A stretch of 64,000 nt of DNA from assembly GCA_044355655.1 (NCBI GenBank), contig JBIKXS010000001.1, positions 1 through 64,000 of the forward strand, written 5' to 3'. The position numbers and the translations under genes were made by a program. Position 1 is the stretch's first letter; every line of letters begins with the position of its first letter. The stretch is from UBA3064 sp023258775 (GTDB lineage Bacteria; Pseudomonadota; Gammaproteobacteria; Burkholderiales; Burkholderiaceae_E). The notes under the pieces were generated by a model. It saw nothing but the letters and a program-made list of their open reading frames with translations, did not search any database and was not told the origin of the DNA. Shown here piece after piece: positions 43,907-53,284 of the stretch.

Positions 43907-44752
43907 GTGATTGAATTAAGTGAATCAATGTTTGATGATGAAGTCCTTGAGGTCTCCAAGCAACAAGTGGTGTTGGTGGACTTTTGGGCGCCGTGGTGTG
44001 GTCCGTGCCGCATGCTCGGGCCGATTCTTGAAAAGCTCAGTCAAGACTATGAGGGTAGGGTTCGCATGGTCAAGGTTAATGCAGATAATGCACCTCAACT
44101 CTCCAAGCGTTATCAAATTCGCAGCATACCGATGGTCATGCTCTTTAAGGATGGTCAAACAGTTGACCAGTTCATGGGAGTGAGGCAGGAGTCGGAAATC
44201 AGACGCTTTATCGATGGTCATTTACCACGGGTTGAGGATAAGGACCTAGCCCAAGCAAGAAGACTTTCAAGCGAGGGAAAGCTTGTTGAGGCCAGCCAAT
44301 CTTATAAGACCGTCATTGCACTGAATCCTGGTCAAGAGTCAGCAAGGCTGGAGTTAATTCAAATTTTATTGCAGTTGTCGTTATGGGACGACGCTGCCCA
44401 ATGTTTTGAGGTCTTACGATCGAAAAAGCTTAATGATCCGAAAATTGCAGCGATTGAAGTTTTGATTGACGCTGCGCAATCCCTGGCAGCGACCTCATCA
44501 AAGTCCAATCAAACGACTGAGAGTTTGATTGATTCTAGCGCGAATCCCCAGCAATGTTTGCAAGCTGCCCAACTTGCCATGCTTTCGGGTCGCTGGACTC
44601 AAGCCATGGATCTGTTCTTGGATTTGCTGGCGCGCGACCGGCGATTTGCTGGAGATCTTGTACGTCAATCGATGCTCGCAATCTTTCAGCTTTGTCCCGA
44701 TTCGCAGGTGGTTAGTCGGTACCGTCGTAAATTAGGACCGCTATTGAACTGA
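43907..44752 (+). CDS. cnoX: CnoX-like chaperedoxin (thioredoxin-TPR protein) with intact CGPC
   Basis: A 281-residue protein. The first 105 residues are a thioredoxin domain, VVLVDFWAPWCGPCRMLGPI, with YQIRSIPMVMLFKDGQ. A tetratricopeptide-like helical part follows (EGKLVEASQSYKTVIALNPG, LQAAQLAMLSGRWTQAMDLF). The family protects proteins from oxidation and passes them to chaperones. E. coli CnoX lacks the active-site pair; here it is the full CGPC, so it should also be an oxidoreductase. It starts at GTG 43907, with a GGAG ten bases earlier. Confidence 0.85.
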   Translation: MIELSESMFDDEVLEVSKQQVVLVDFWAPWCGPCRMLGPILEKLSQDYEGRVRMVKVNADNAPQLSKRYQIRSIPMVMLFKDGQTVDQFMGVRQESEIRRFIDGHLPRVEDKDLAQARRLSSEGKLVEASQSYKTVIALNPGQESARLELIQILLQLSLWDDAAQCFEVLRSKKLNDPKIAAIEVLIDAAQSLAATSSKSNQTTESLIDSSANPQQCLQAAQLAMLSGRWTQAMDLFLDLLARDRRFAGDLVRQSMLAIFQLCPDSQVVSRYRRKLGPLLN

Positions 44753-44853
44753 TGTGCTAAGTCATCCCACCATTAACGAGCGGGACGCATGATCACCACG
44801 CTAAATCTTTGACTACCACCATCGCCAAAGCCTCGCTGCTAGCCTCTGGTCGC

Positions 44854-45114
44854 TTATGGTGCAGGTTTGGCCGCCTGCGTCGAGGACGCATCGCCTTGTT
44901 TGGGTTCGGAATCTGGCGGAACTTTTTCGAGCGTGCCGGTTAAGATTACTGACTCTTCAGCGGGCTTGGCGGGAAGCTGCGCCTTGCGTCTTGCCATGCA
45001 ATGCGCACAAATAAAGCGCCGAACTCCACCCCGGGTCATTACCCATTTACCCTGGGATTCATCTCGGTCGACGCGACAACTCGAGCAAAAACGTTGCTTG
45101 GGACTTTGCTGCAT
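44854..45114 (-). CDS. Small CxxC zinc-finger-like protein
   Basis: An 86-residue protein, MQQSPKQRFCSSCRVDRDES..., with CSSC and CAHC (in FICAHCMARRKAQL) that would form one zinc site, and a disordered proline/serine-rich tail. A perfect palindrome, CCGCCGTCCACGGCGG (45125-45140), lies directly upstream. An alternative GTG start at 45135 falls inside that palindrome. Function unknown; such proteins may be small regulators. Confidence 0.6.
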   Translation of the reverse strand: MQQSPKQRFCSSCRVDRDESQGKWVMTRGGVRRFICAHCMARRKAQLPAKPAEESVILTGTLEKVPPDSEPKQGDASSTQAAKPAP

Positions 45115-45135
45115 TTCAAAATTTCCGCCGTCCAC

Positions 45136-45440
45136 GGCGGTCCTGACTTCTTGTTATGAGGAAGAAGTATGCCTGAATCAAGGATTACGCCCTTTCGAAA
45201 CTGGAGCAAGCCGCCAAGTCATTGATCAAAGGGGATGACCGAATGGGGAAATCCTCAATCGTTTATACGAGGAAGGGTGAATGTTAGTTTTGACTTTCAT
45301 CAGGCCTCCTCGATAATGTTGATATGTTGCAAGCCAGATAATGCCATCATTAGGTATTTACGCAGTCGATTTGAGGCAATCCCGATCACGACAATGATTT
45401 TCCCTCTTGAATGTTTGACTTCCGCCATTAGGTAAAGCTT
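45136..45440. other. Gene-free region between CxxC gene and 45441 gene
   Basis: No supported gene. Frames on both strands (45235-45435 plus, 45300-45503 minus) lack ribosome-binding sites and family features. It probably contains divergent promoters. Confidence 0.4.
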
Positions 45441-45845
45441 ATGTCTAGCAACTCGAAATCTAGGATTCGCCATTACGAGGCGGCTATTGAGTCTTACGAG
45501 CAAATGATCGACTCATACCGTGAAGCAATCGAGCACTTGCAAAAAGAAGACAGCGCAAAGGCTCATTTAGCGTCGTATCAGGCAAAAAAGCATCGCCAGG
45601 AGGCCGATCGAGAGCTCTCACAGGCAGAGCATGTTGAAGCGCCCCCGCCACTGAAAGCACGTCTCGCAGAAGAGGACGAAAAGCAGACCAAAATGGCGTT
45701 CGGCAAGCTCACCGTTTTTACCGTAGTGGTCATCGGTGCTGTGCTTGTTGCAATTTTCGCTGGCACGACCGGTGATTTGAGTAAGACTTGGAAAACAGAC
45801 TCGGCTGGGGATTTTGCAAAATCGGTGCAATACCCAAGGCAATAG
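45441..45845 (+). CDS. Unknown coiled-coil protein with C-terminal membrane anchor
   Basis: A 134-residue protein. Residues 8-95 are a charged helix (YEAAIESYEQMIDSYREAIE...) predicted by eye to be a coiled coil. A single hydrophobic segment near 96-112 (VFTVVVIGAVLVAIFAG) is followed by a short polar tail. The arrangement suggests a tail-anchored inner-membrane protein. The start follows AGGTAA. No family recognised. Confidence 0.65.
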   Translation: MSSNSKSRIRHYEAAIESYEQMIDSYREAIEHLQKEDSAKAHLASYQAKKHRQEADRELSQAEHVEAPPPLKARLAEEDEKQTKMAFGKLTVFTVVVIGAVLVAIFAGTTGDLSKTWKTDSAGDFAKSVQYPRQ

Positions 45846-45848
45846 AGC

Positions 45849-45916
45849 GCTTGGTGCGAATCGTCGCTTGGTGCGAATTGTTGCTTGGTGCAAATGTTCC
45901 TTGGCGCAAATTGTTG
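45849..45916. repeat. Four imperfect 16-17-bp direct repeats
   Basis: Consensus GCTTGGTGCGAATTGTT in four tandem units (45849-45865, 45866-45882, 45883-45898, about 45899-45916). Copies 1 and 2 are nearly identical; 3 and 4 diverge. They lie between two convergent gene ends, so a promoter role is unlikely. Confidence 0.8.
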
Positions 45917-45978
45917 CTCTGGGCGTTTAGTAACCTTTTGTATCGGTATAGGTGCATATCAATGTTGGGATCAGGCGC

Positions 45979-47004
45979 TCACAGACTGATTTTTGCCCGT
46001 CGAATCACTATTGCCCATTTTTCAATCTCAGCTTTGTTGTAGTCTTTAAAAGCATCGGGAGGGCTTCCTACAGGGTCTGCACCCGACCCGATTAGCTTTT
46101 GTCGAACATCGGGGTGACTTAGTGCTTTGGCTGATTCTTGGTAAATTTTTTGCACAATATCAAGTGGCGTTTTCGCTGGTGCGTACAGTCCGCTCCACGA
46201 TGAAACCTCAAAGTCAGCCATGCCAGCCTCGGCAAAAGTTGGAACGTTTGGAAGCGCCGGCACCCGCTTGGCAGACGTAACAGCAATCGCTTTAAGCTTA
46301 CCTGATTGAATATGAGGTACCGCTGAGAGGGCGGTCATAAATGCCATATGGATTTGACCCGCGATCACATCGGTCATTGCTGGGGCGGCACCTTTATAGG
46401 GTACGTGGACTAAATCGATGTCAGCCCGATACTGGAGTAGTTCACCCGCAAGATGTGGTGAGCCCCCAGCACCCGATGAACCAAAGCTCAAGCTTCCGGG
46501 TTTACTTTTTGCGAGCGCTATTAAATCTTTAAGTGATTGAGCTGAAAGATTCGGGTTAACAGCAAGAATACTCGGAGCGCTCATGACCTGGCTGATGGCA
46601 ACAAAATCACGTATCGTGTCGTAGCCAGGATTCTTGTACATCGTCATATTAGTCGCGTTGGCAACCGTGCCGAGCAATAATGTGTAGCCATCAGGTGCTG
46701 CTCTCGCAACCTCGGTTGACGCAATATTTGAGCCAGCACCGGGTTTGTTCTCAACAATGATCGTTTGGCCCATGGACTCTTGCATTTTCGCGGCAATAAG
46801 TCTTGCCGCTAGGTCGGTGGGGCCACCTACAGCGTAGCCCACGACGATACGGATCGGTTTGCTCGGATAGGTTGTCTGTGCAAGGCAAGATCGGCTCGCT
46901 ATAAAACTTAAAGGGAGCGTGCTGCCCAAGCCAAGCGCTGCGATACTTCGACGCTTGGCTTTACCGGCTGGGCTGAGCTGATGATTGTTGTCTTTGGCAT
47001 TCAT
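45979..47004 (-). CDS. Bug-family periplasmic solute receptor (2)
   Basis: A 341-residue receptor. The signal peptide contains IAALGLGSTLPLSFIASRSC, cut before QTTYPSKPIRIVVGYAVGGP. IIVENKPGAGSNIASTEVAR and HVPYKGAAPAMTDVIAGQIH are family hallmarks. ATG 47004 has GGAG eight bases upstream. The acyl-CoA synthetase and acyl-CoA dehydrogenase genes lie upstream in the same orientation after 36 bases, so the three may form one operon for uptake and activation of an organic acid; this is inferred from layout. Confidence 0.9.
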   Translation of the reverse strand: MNAKDNNHQLSPAGKAKRRSIAALGLGSTLPLSFIASRSCLAQTTYPSKPIRIVVGYAVGGPTDLAARLIAAKMQESMGQTIIVENKPGAGSNIASTEVARAAPDGYTLLLGTVANATNMTMYKNPGYDTIRDFVAISQVMSAPSILAVNPNLSAQSLKDLIALAKSKPGSLSFGSSGAGGSPHLAGELLQYRADIDLVHVPYKGAAPAMTDVIAGQIHMAFMTALSAVPHIQSGKLKAIAVTSAKRVPALPNVPTFAEAGMADFEVSSWSGLYAPAKTPLDIVQKIYQESAKALSHPDVRQKLIGSGADPVGSPPDAFKDYNKAEIEKWAIVIRRAKISL

Positions 47005-47040
47005 CAATAAGTCTCCGTGGTGTTGTCTGATCGATAGTTG

Positions 47041-49263
47041 TCAGATTGTGGCTGCGCCTTCGGGTGAGCTGATCGAGGCTATTTGCTTGCGCAACCTTAT
47101 GACCGCGTCGACGGCGATTACACCGTGGGCGCTGCCTTCGTGCAATATCAATAGGGGATTAATCTCGGCCTCATCAATACGTTGCATCGGGTCGCATGCG
47201 AGTTGTGAAAGCGAGCAAATCGCATGTGCAAGCGCTCCCATGTCACCTCGGGGAAGTTTCCGAAATCCTTGATACCTGAGCAGACTTGGAATTTCTGCAA
47301 TCATGGCCTGTGCGTCTTCAAGGCAAATTGGCGCTGGCCGTAGCGCTACCTGTGGGTTTAACTCAGCCTCTATGCCACCGATCCCAAGCACCACAACGGG
47401 ACCGACGACGGCATCGTGCCTGTAACCGATTAGTACCTCACCCAAGCCCTTTTGTTTGGCCTGCACCAAGACTTTGTTGAAATCATGCTGAGCTACACGG
47501 TCTTGTAAGGCGCTAATCGCTTCGTCCCATGAGGCATAACGATCTAAATCAAGTAAAACACCGCCGATGTCCGACTTATGCATGACGTCACTGCTGAGCA
47601 GCTTGAGCACCCACTGGTCTAAAGCCAGCCCCTGCATAGTGCTCGATACTTGTGAAGGGTCGCAGACGCGATATGCGCTGCAGGGTATCTCCAAGCGCTC
47701 GAAAAGCTCATAGCTTTGTGCTTCGTCAGGCTGCCGTGCATGTGCAAGCCAGTCTTGCCATAAGCAATCAAGTTGGGACAGACTTTGTTGACTTAAGGTC
47801 GGATACTCGCGGTCGAGTTTGCCGCGTGGACGCAATATCGCTGCGACCGCGTCGGCGCAAGACTCCGCGGTTCTGAATCCGGCAATTTGCTTGGAACTTA
47901 AAAGAGCAAGTGCTTCGTTTGCTTCAGGAGCAAAAAATGCTGCAAATGGCTTATTACGAAAGCTTGGTGCATGTTCTAGAATTGGATGCACGGCAAGCGC
48001 AGGCTTGGATCGTGCTGATGATCCCACCACAGCCACCGCAGCGTCACAAGCATCCCATTGAGCAAGTGCCGCAAGTACAGCTGCGTACTGTTTCGCACTC
48101 CCTGCGAGGGTGAGATCGATGATTGGTGCCTGGCGCAGTTTAGGTGAGGGGTGCGTACTGTCGATTGCTTGCATCATCTGATCAACGAGCGCTTGCAAAT
48201 GCTCATCGGCTTCAGCCGGCTCAATGCCATGTAAGCCCAGATTGTCCATCACCATGGAAGCTGCGCCTCCCGTCGTGGTGAGCACTGCCACCCGCGGCGC
48301 AGTTCGGCCGCTCGAGGCGATCGCTGATTCGCTACGAAGCAAGGGCGCGATTTCGAGTAAGGCCTCCATGTTTTGTAGCCGAATCACACCGCAATCATCC
48401 AAAAAAGCACTCAAAGCTGCGCCAGACCCTGCCAGCGCACCCGTATGCGACTGGGCAAGTTGATTACCGAGTGCTGAGCGTCCGATTAGGTAAGCGGCCA
48501 CCGGTTTATGGAGTCTGCGGGCGTTTGCAACAGCCTCACGAAATCGCTTGGCATCTCGAACAGTCTCCATGAAGAGCGCAATCGCCTCGGTTTGAGATTG
48601 GGATGCACAAGCGTTGATCATATCGGCCAGATCCAGATCACACTCATTACCAACCGAGATCAGGGTTGAAAAACCAATGCCACGGCTTTGTCCACGCGTC
48701 ATCAACGAGCCGATCATGGAGCCGCTTTGGGAAATCATCGCGTAGCTCCCGGGTTTGGGGCGATCGGTATCAATGACTGCGTTGACGGTGAGCGCAAGTC
48801 CGCTATGCGCTTGAATGAGCCCAATGCAGTTGGGTCCAAGCAGCCTCACGCCCCATCGACGGGCAAGTTTGACGAGCGATGCTTGTCGGGCAATCCCTAA
48901 GCCACCCATTTCGGCAAAACCATCGGTATAAATAGTGAGCACAGGAATGGCCTTGCGACCGCATTGCTCGATGACTGAGGGAATATGCTCGGCCGCTGTC
49001 ATCACAAAGGCGTGATCAATATTGTGCGGATAATCAAGCACACTTTTGTAGGTCTTAATGCCGAATAGCTCGTCTCGGCTGGGATTGATCGGTACGATCT
49101 CTCCCTGCCAATGGCATTGCTGTAAAAATCGTTGCGGTCTTGACGTATTTTTTGTGGCATCGCCAGAGGCACCGATAAGGGCCACCGTGTGTGGCTCAAG
49201 TAGAGCGCTTTGCCATCTCAACGGGTCTGGGGTCTCAGTGAATTGGTTTGTATTCATTGGCAT
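47041..49263 (-). CDS. Acyl-CoA synthetase (NDP-forming), acetyl-CoA-ligase fusion type
   Basis: A 740-residue fused enzyme that makes acyl-CoA from an acid, CoA and ATP with a phosphohistidine intermediate. The CoA-binding domain has VALIGASGDATKNTSRPQ near residue 30. The succinyl-CoA ligase-like domain includes GRSALGNQLAQSHTGALAGS with the catalytic His. The ATP-grasp part is at the C-terminus, with DIGGVLLDLDRYASWDEAIS and VVVLGIGGIEAELNPQVALR. The start ATG follows the dehydrogenase stop by three bases, so they are coupled. It may feed the substrate to the neighbouring acyl-CoA dehydrogenase. Confidence 0.9.
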   Translation of the reverse strand: MPMNTNQFTETPDPLRWQSALLEPHTVALIGASGDATKNTSRPQRFLQQCHWQGEIVPINPSRDELFGIKTYKSVLDYPHNIDHAFVMTAAEHIPSVIEQCGRKAIPVLTIYTDGFAEMGGLGIARQASLVKLARRWGVRLLGPNCIGLIQAHSGLALTVNAVIDTDRPKPGSYAMISQSGSMIGSLMTRGQSRGIGFSTLISVGNECDLDLADMINACASQSQTEAIALFMETVRDAKRFREAVANARRLHKPVAAYLIGRSALGNQLAQSHTGALAGSGAALSAFLDDCGVIRLQNMEALLEIAPLLRSESAIASSGRTAPRVAVLTTTGGAASMVMDNLGLHGIEPAEADEHLQALVDQMMQAIDSTHPSPKLRQAPIIDLTLAGSAKQYAAVLAALAQWDACDAAVAVVGSSARSKPALAVHPILEHAPSFRNKPFAAFFAPEANEALALLSSKQIAGFRTAESCADAVAAILRPRGKLDREYPTLSQQSLSQLDCLWQDWLAHARQPDEAQSYELFERLEIPCSAYRVCDPSQVSSTMQGLALDQWVLKLLSSDVMHKSDIGGVLLDLDRYASWDEAISALQDRVAQHDFNKVLVQAKQKGLGEVLIGYRHDAVVGPVVVLGIGGIEAELNPQVALRPAPICLEDAQAMIAEIPSLLRYQGFRKLPRGDMGALAHAICSLSQLACDPMQRIDEAEINPLLILHEGSAHGVIAVDAVIRLRKQIASISSPEGAATI

Positions 49264-49266
49264 ACA

Positions 49267-50403
49267 CTATGAGCGGAACTTGCCGAGGACCGACTCAGCG
49301 ATTCTATTTTTTAGAATTTCTAGCGATCCTCCTGCGATCATCCAACCACGGCAGCGACGCAAGCAATACTCGAGCAGCAAATCCTGACTGTAGCCCGCTC
49401 CACCTAGAATTTGCAGTGATTCATTCGCAATCTCAAAGCCCCACTGGTTGCAAGCATGCTTGGCGATTGCTGTGTCTTCAGCGCTTGGAAACCCTGCATC
49501 GGCGCGACATGCGGCTTGGTAAAGCAACAGCTGTGCAGCATCGAGTTTGATTTTCATCTCGGCAAATTTCCACTGAATGCCTTGAAACTCGGCAATTCTT
49601 TTGCCAAACTGCTTTCGCTGCAAAGCCCAGGATTTTGCTTGCTCAAAACAATAGCGCGCAAGCGCAATCGAGCGGGCGGCGTTTCCAAGGCGTTCAACAT
49701 TAAAGCCGGCAATCTGGCGCCTAAAGCCGTCCTCCTTAAGAACAACCATCTCAGGGGGCACATACACGTTATCAAAGTACAGTTGTCGCCACTCCTCGCC
49801 CGACATAAATTGCGTGACTTTGCCATAGCGAAAGCCCTCTAATTTGGTATCGATGAGCACCGATCCGATCCCATCCACGCCTGGACCGAATCGAACATAA
49901 CAAAGGATAACCGCCGCGTAGGGTGCATGGGTGGTAAAAACTTTAGAACCGTTGATACGGTAGCCATCGCCATCGGGCGTTGCGCTTGTTCTCAGCTCTG
50001 TAACAGCCGATCCGGCCTCGGGTTCGCTCATGCCGACCGAAATGAGTGCTTCACCAGCGAGAATCGGTTTGAGGTAGCGCTCTTTTTGCCATGGGCTACC
50101 GAAGGCTGCAAAAACCCGTACCGGCCCAAAATTGCCTGCCTGGATAACATCGGCTGAGCGAGGGCAGGCCGACGCCACGGCTTGAATCGCAATAACTGCA
50201 TCCATCAAACTACCGCCTTGGCCACCGTCCGATTCGGGCAAACATAGGCCCATCAAACCCATAGCGGCCATTTTCCTTGACACATCCCAAGGGTAGTTGG
50301 GATCGTGGGCACGCTCGAGCGCACCTGAAGCGAGTTCATCGCGGGCAAACCGTAATACGGTATCCTGGAATTGTTGTTGTTCTTCTCGAAGTTCAAAGTG
50401 CAT
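49267..50403 (-). CDS. Acyl-CoA dehydrogenase
   Basis: A 378-residue flavoenzyme that introduces a double bond into acyl-CoA. ISVGMSEPEAGSAVTELRTS is the FAD-binding block, KVFTTHAPYAAVILCYVRFG follows, and QRKQFGKRIAEFQGIQWKFA and LQILGGAGYSQDLLLEYCLR match the family's C-terminal signatures. The length is typical. It is the first gene of the operon with the acyl-CoA synthetase. Its promoter region (50404-50606) carries three spaced direct repeats. Confidence 0.9.
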   Translation of the reverse strand: MHFELREEQQQFQDTVLRFARDELASGALERAHDPNYPWDVSRKMAAMGLMGLCLPESDGGQGGSLMDAVIAIQAVASACPRSADVIQAGNFGPVRVFAAFGSPWQKERYLKPILAGEALISVGMSEPEAGSAVTELRTSATPDGDGYRINGSKVFTTHAPYAAVILCYVRFGPGVDGIGSVLIDTKLEGFRYGKVTQFMSGEEWRQLYFDNVYVPPEMVVLKEDGFRRQIAGFNVERLGNAARSIALARYCFEQAKSWALQRKQFGKRIAEFQGIQWKFAEMKIKLDAAQLLLYQAACRADAGFPSAEDTAIAKHACNQWGFEIANESLQILGGAGYSQDLLLEYCLRRCRGWMIAGGSLEILKNRIAESVLGKFRS

Positions 50404-50479
50404 GTGATTCGTCCTTTGCCGAAAGCTTGCTGCCTCATAGTAAATTGTGCACCTTGCGCAATTGGGCTATGGCCTTCCA

Positions 50480-50538
50480 ATATGCGCGCAAGGCGAGGAT
50501 ATGCGCGCAAAGCTATGGATATGCGCGCAAGGCTGTGA
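50480..50538. repeat. Three direct repeats in divergent promoter region
   Basis: ATATGCGCGCAA starts at 50480, 50499 and 50519, each followed by a (A/G)GC word. The 19- and 20-bp spacing places the copies on one face of the helix. The core TGCGCGCA is itself palindromic. They lie between the divergent acyl-CoA dehydrogenase and Bug receptor genes, so binding of a regulator to both is likely. Confidence 0.75.
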
Positions 50539-50606
50539 GTTGGGCCCAAGGTGAGCTTGCGAAATAAATTGATGAGGCTGATGTGGCACTAGACAGGAGT
50601 TGGGAT

Positions 50607-51656
50607 ATGTTTGCGGTTGATTCGGGGCTGAAGAATGTTCTGCGTTGGAGGACGCACTTCCCGATTAGGCTTGCGCTAAACGCGCGCTTGGTGCCTCTAC
50701 TGATGGTTTGCTGCCTGATGTTTTCTTTATGTTTTCGACCAGTTGCAGCGCACGACTGGGGCGGCAAAGCGATTGTGATTGTTCAAGGATTCTCGGCAGG
50801 GTCGGGGATTGATGTTGTCATCCGTCAACTCCAGGAACCGCTTGAGCAAACTCTGGGCACAAGGCTCGTCATGGAATACAGGCCAGGGGCGGGTAGCAAT
50901 ATTGCGTCAGCGCATGTGGCACAGGCAAAGCCTGATGGTCACACCCTGTTGCTCGGTACGGCTGCGTCGCATGGCATTAATGCTGCTCTGTACAAAAAGC
51001 TGGCCTTTGACGTCGAGGCGGATTTCACAGCGCTTGCGCCCTTAGTCGACGTGAGCAATGTATTGGTTATTAATCCCAGTGTGATCGATGCGAAGGACCT
51101 AAAGAGCTTTGTTGACCAAGTTCGGGCTCAACCCGGTAAGTTCAACTATGCATCGACTGGCAATGGCACCGGGGTTCATTTGGCAATGGCTGAGTTTCTC
51201 GCACGCGCGTCGCTTGAAATGACCCATGTTCCCTACAAAGGCGGTCCCGAGGCTTTGCAAGCTGTCTTAAAGGGTGAAGTATGTTGTATTTTTAATCAGG
51301 TTCAAACGATACTTCCGCAATTAAAAAGTGATCGTATCCGTTTGCTTGCGGTGAGCACTGCCAAGCGGGTCATTGCCATCGCCGACGTACCCACGATTGC
51401 TGAGTCAGGTTATCCGGGCTATGACTCGAGTATCTGGTTTGCGCTTTTCGGCCCCAAGCAAATGGACCCTGCCGTCGTTAAGGCGATTAACGATGCTGTC
51501 AGACAGGTCTTAGTTCAGCCTGCGGTTCGTGAGCGCTTCGCAAGCCGTGGAAATCAGGTGAGAATTGAAACGCCGGATCAGTTCCGTCAAACAGTCCGAC
51601 AGAACCGTCAGCGTTGGGCAGAAGTGGTGAAGGCATCGGGCGCATCGATCGATTGA
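50607..51656 (+). CDS. Bug-family periplasmic solute receptor (3)
   Basis: A 349-residue receptor with a long signal region (LVPLLMVCCLMFSLCFRPVA) ending before HDWGGKAIVIVQGFSAGSGI. LVMEYRPGAGSNIASAHVAQ and THVPYKGGPEALQAVLKGEV are family hallmarks. ATG 50607 is chosen because AGGAG lies seven bases before it; a GTG 24 bases upstream is also open. It is divergent from the acyl-CoA dehydrogenase operon, sharing the repeat-bearing promoter region. Ligand unknown. Confidence 0.9.
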   Translation: MFAVDSGLKNVLRWRTHFPIRLALNARLVPLLMVCCLMFSLCFRPVAAHDWGGKAIVIVQGFSAGSGIDVVIRQLQEPLEQTLGTRLVMEYRPGAGSNIASAHVAQAKPDGHTLLLGTAASHGINAALYKKLAFDVEADFTALAPLVDVSNVLVINPSVIDAKDLKSFVDQVRAQPGKFNYASTGNGTGVHLAMAEFLARASLEMTHVPYKGGPEALQAVLKGEVCCIFNQVQTILPQLKSDRIRLLAVSTAKRVIAIADVPTIAESGYPGYDSSIWFALFGPKQMDPAVVKAINDAVRQVLVQPAVRERFASRGNQVRIETPDQFRQTVRQNRQRWAEVVKASGASID

Positions 51657-51754
51657 AGCTTCATCTGCCGTGTTTTCCTATTGTGAAAGGATCGGCCTAC
51701 TCAATCGGGGTTAAAGAGCATAACGCTGCAATTGGTGGCAATAAGCGTGCTCGA

Positions 51755-53284
51755 CTAGCGATCAACAAACCATCGGGTCGATTCAAGTTCTCGATCATCG
51801 AAGTTCATGAGTGCAGCCTTGTGGGATTCAAAGTCGTCATTAAAAAGCCTTGAGACGATGGCCTGACAAAGCCGCTCGACACCGACCCGTAATCCGGGGA
51901 TATCGCCTGCCAAGGGCCCATGGCTAATGGCGCAGCCCCAGTTGAAGGCATGGATGCGGCGCACCCAGTCATAGCCCTTCGCCTCTGGATGCGGCAGAAA
52001 TTCAAAACCAGCACCAAGATAAGGAAAACGCGCAGACTCAGGAAACTCGCTCACGGCAAGCGGGTCGAGGTGATCACGCCATCGCTGAACGGCATGTGCA
52101 AAGTTCTCATGATCGGGCCGGACCATCAGGTCGACATCAAAGCCGGTCGCAAGGACAACCTGGTCAAACACATGGCTTCCCTGATTGCTTAGAACCTGAA
52201 CCTCTTGATGCCTATCGCCAGTCTGATGCTTATCGCCGCCTTGTCGCTGAACACGATTGATCCGCAAATCCTCCCATGCATGATTGAGGCAAATTCGAAA
52301 CTGCTCATGGCGTTCGCAGCGATGAATTGATTCGTGCGGTGGGGGGACTTGTTCATCAAAAATATAATTCATAAGCCACCAACGTTCGGCATCAGGAAGT
52401 CGAAAAAAACCGCGCTGAAAGCCTGGATAGCTAGACCCCTTTGATTTATTGATTTGAGGAAGCTGAGGGCGGCGTACATGTAATTCAACACTTGCTGCAC
52501 CAGCCTCAAGTGCACAGGCTGCATTGTCGAATGCCGATGCGCCCGCGCCAAGCACAGCAATTCGTTGATTACGCATGAGTTTGAAATCGATCGGATCAGC
52601 GGCGTGCCACACAGACTGACGCCGTGCGGGATCGTTGACTTGCCAAGTTTTGAACTGCGGCCAACGCAAGCTGCCACTACCGTCTCGACCGAGGGCCAGG
52701 ACGAGGTGTCGACAGCGTATGAGTTCTTTGCGTCCATCGGCACGGTGCTCGATCATAACGTCGAGTATGCTCTCGGGGTGTTCAGCGCTCGGTGTTACAG
52801 CTTTGAATTCGATATCGTTTTCAACATTGATACCGATTCGATCCCGCACCCAATGAAGATAACGGTTCCAGTCCAAGCGATTAATCTTATAAAGCGACAC
52901 CCAGGCCTCATCGCCATGCAATGCGCTGAACCAAGCGCGGAAGCTTAACGAAGGAATACCAAGGTCTGGGCCCGTTAAGTGCTTTGGCGATCTTAGGGTA
53001 TTCATTCGGGCGTATGTCGCCCACGGGCCTTCCAATCCTGCGGATGCCTGATCGATCACTCTCAAGCGATCGATCCCTTCTCGCCTCAAGGCGAAGGCTA
53101 CCGTTTGTCCGCACATGCCAGCGCCTACAATCAAGACGTCAATTACTTTCGATGTCTCAAGCGCTTGCTGACTTGCTCTTGCTAACGACGCTGGCCATGG
53201 CTGACCTGGATAGTTAAGCGTTGTTAGCGCTACGGCAACCTCGTGATTTAATGCATCCAAGCCTCGTTTACCGGTATCTGTCAT
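51755..53284 (-). CDS. FAD-dependent monooxygenase-like flavoprotein
   Basis: A 509-residue flavoprotein. The FAD motif VIDVLIVGAGMCGQTVAFAL is near residue 50, the NADP motif RIAVLGAGASAFDNAACALE near residue 245, and a second FAD-contact segment FDQVVLATGFDVDLMV near residue 385. This layout matches Baeyer-Villiger or N-hydroxylating-type flavoprotein monooxygenases. I do not see the full BVMO fingerprint, so a narrower call is not safe. Its ATG overlaps the ATG of the divergent isomerase gene by two bases (CATG). Confidence 0.85.
   Translation of the reverse strand: MTDTGKRGLDALNHEVAVALTTLNYPGQPWPASLARASQQALETSKVIDVLIVGAGMCGQTVAFALRREGIDRLRVIDQASAGLEGPWATYARMNTLRSPKHLTGPDLGIPSLSFRAWFSALHGDEAWVSLYKINRLDWNRYLHWVRDRIGINVENDIEFKAVTPSAEHPESILDVMIEHRADGRKELIRCRHLVLALGRDGSGSLRWPQFKTWQVNDPARRQSVWHAADPIDFKLMRNQRIAVLGAGASAFDNAACALEAGAASVELHVRRPQLPQINKSKGSSYPGFQRGFFRLPDAERWWLMNYIFDEQVPPPHESIHRCERHEQFRICLNHAWEDLRINRVQRQGGDKHQTGDRHQEVQVLSNQGSHVFDQVVLATGFDVDLMVRPDHENFAHAVQRWRDHLDPLAVSEFPESARFPYLGAGFEFLPHPEAKGYDWVRRIHAFNWGCAISHGPLAGDIPGLRVGVERLCQAIVSRLFNDDFESHKAALMNFDDRELESTRWFVDR

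Noticed and set aside
45235..45503. Overlapping short frames on both strands
   Set aside because: Neither has a ribosome-binding site or recognisable domain, and the minus frame overlaps the start of the better-supported gene at 45441.
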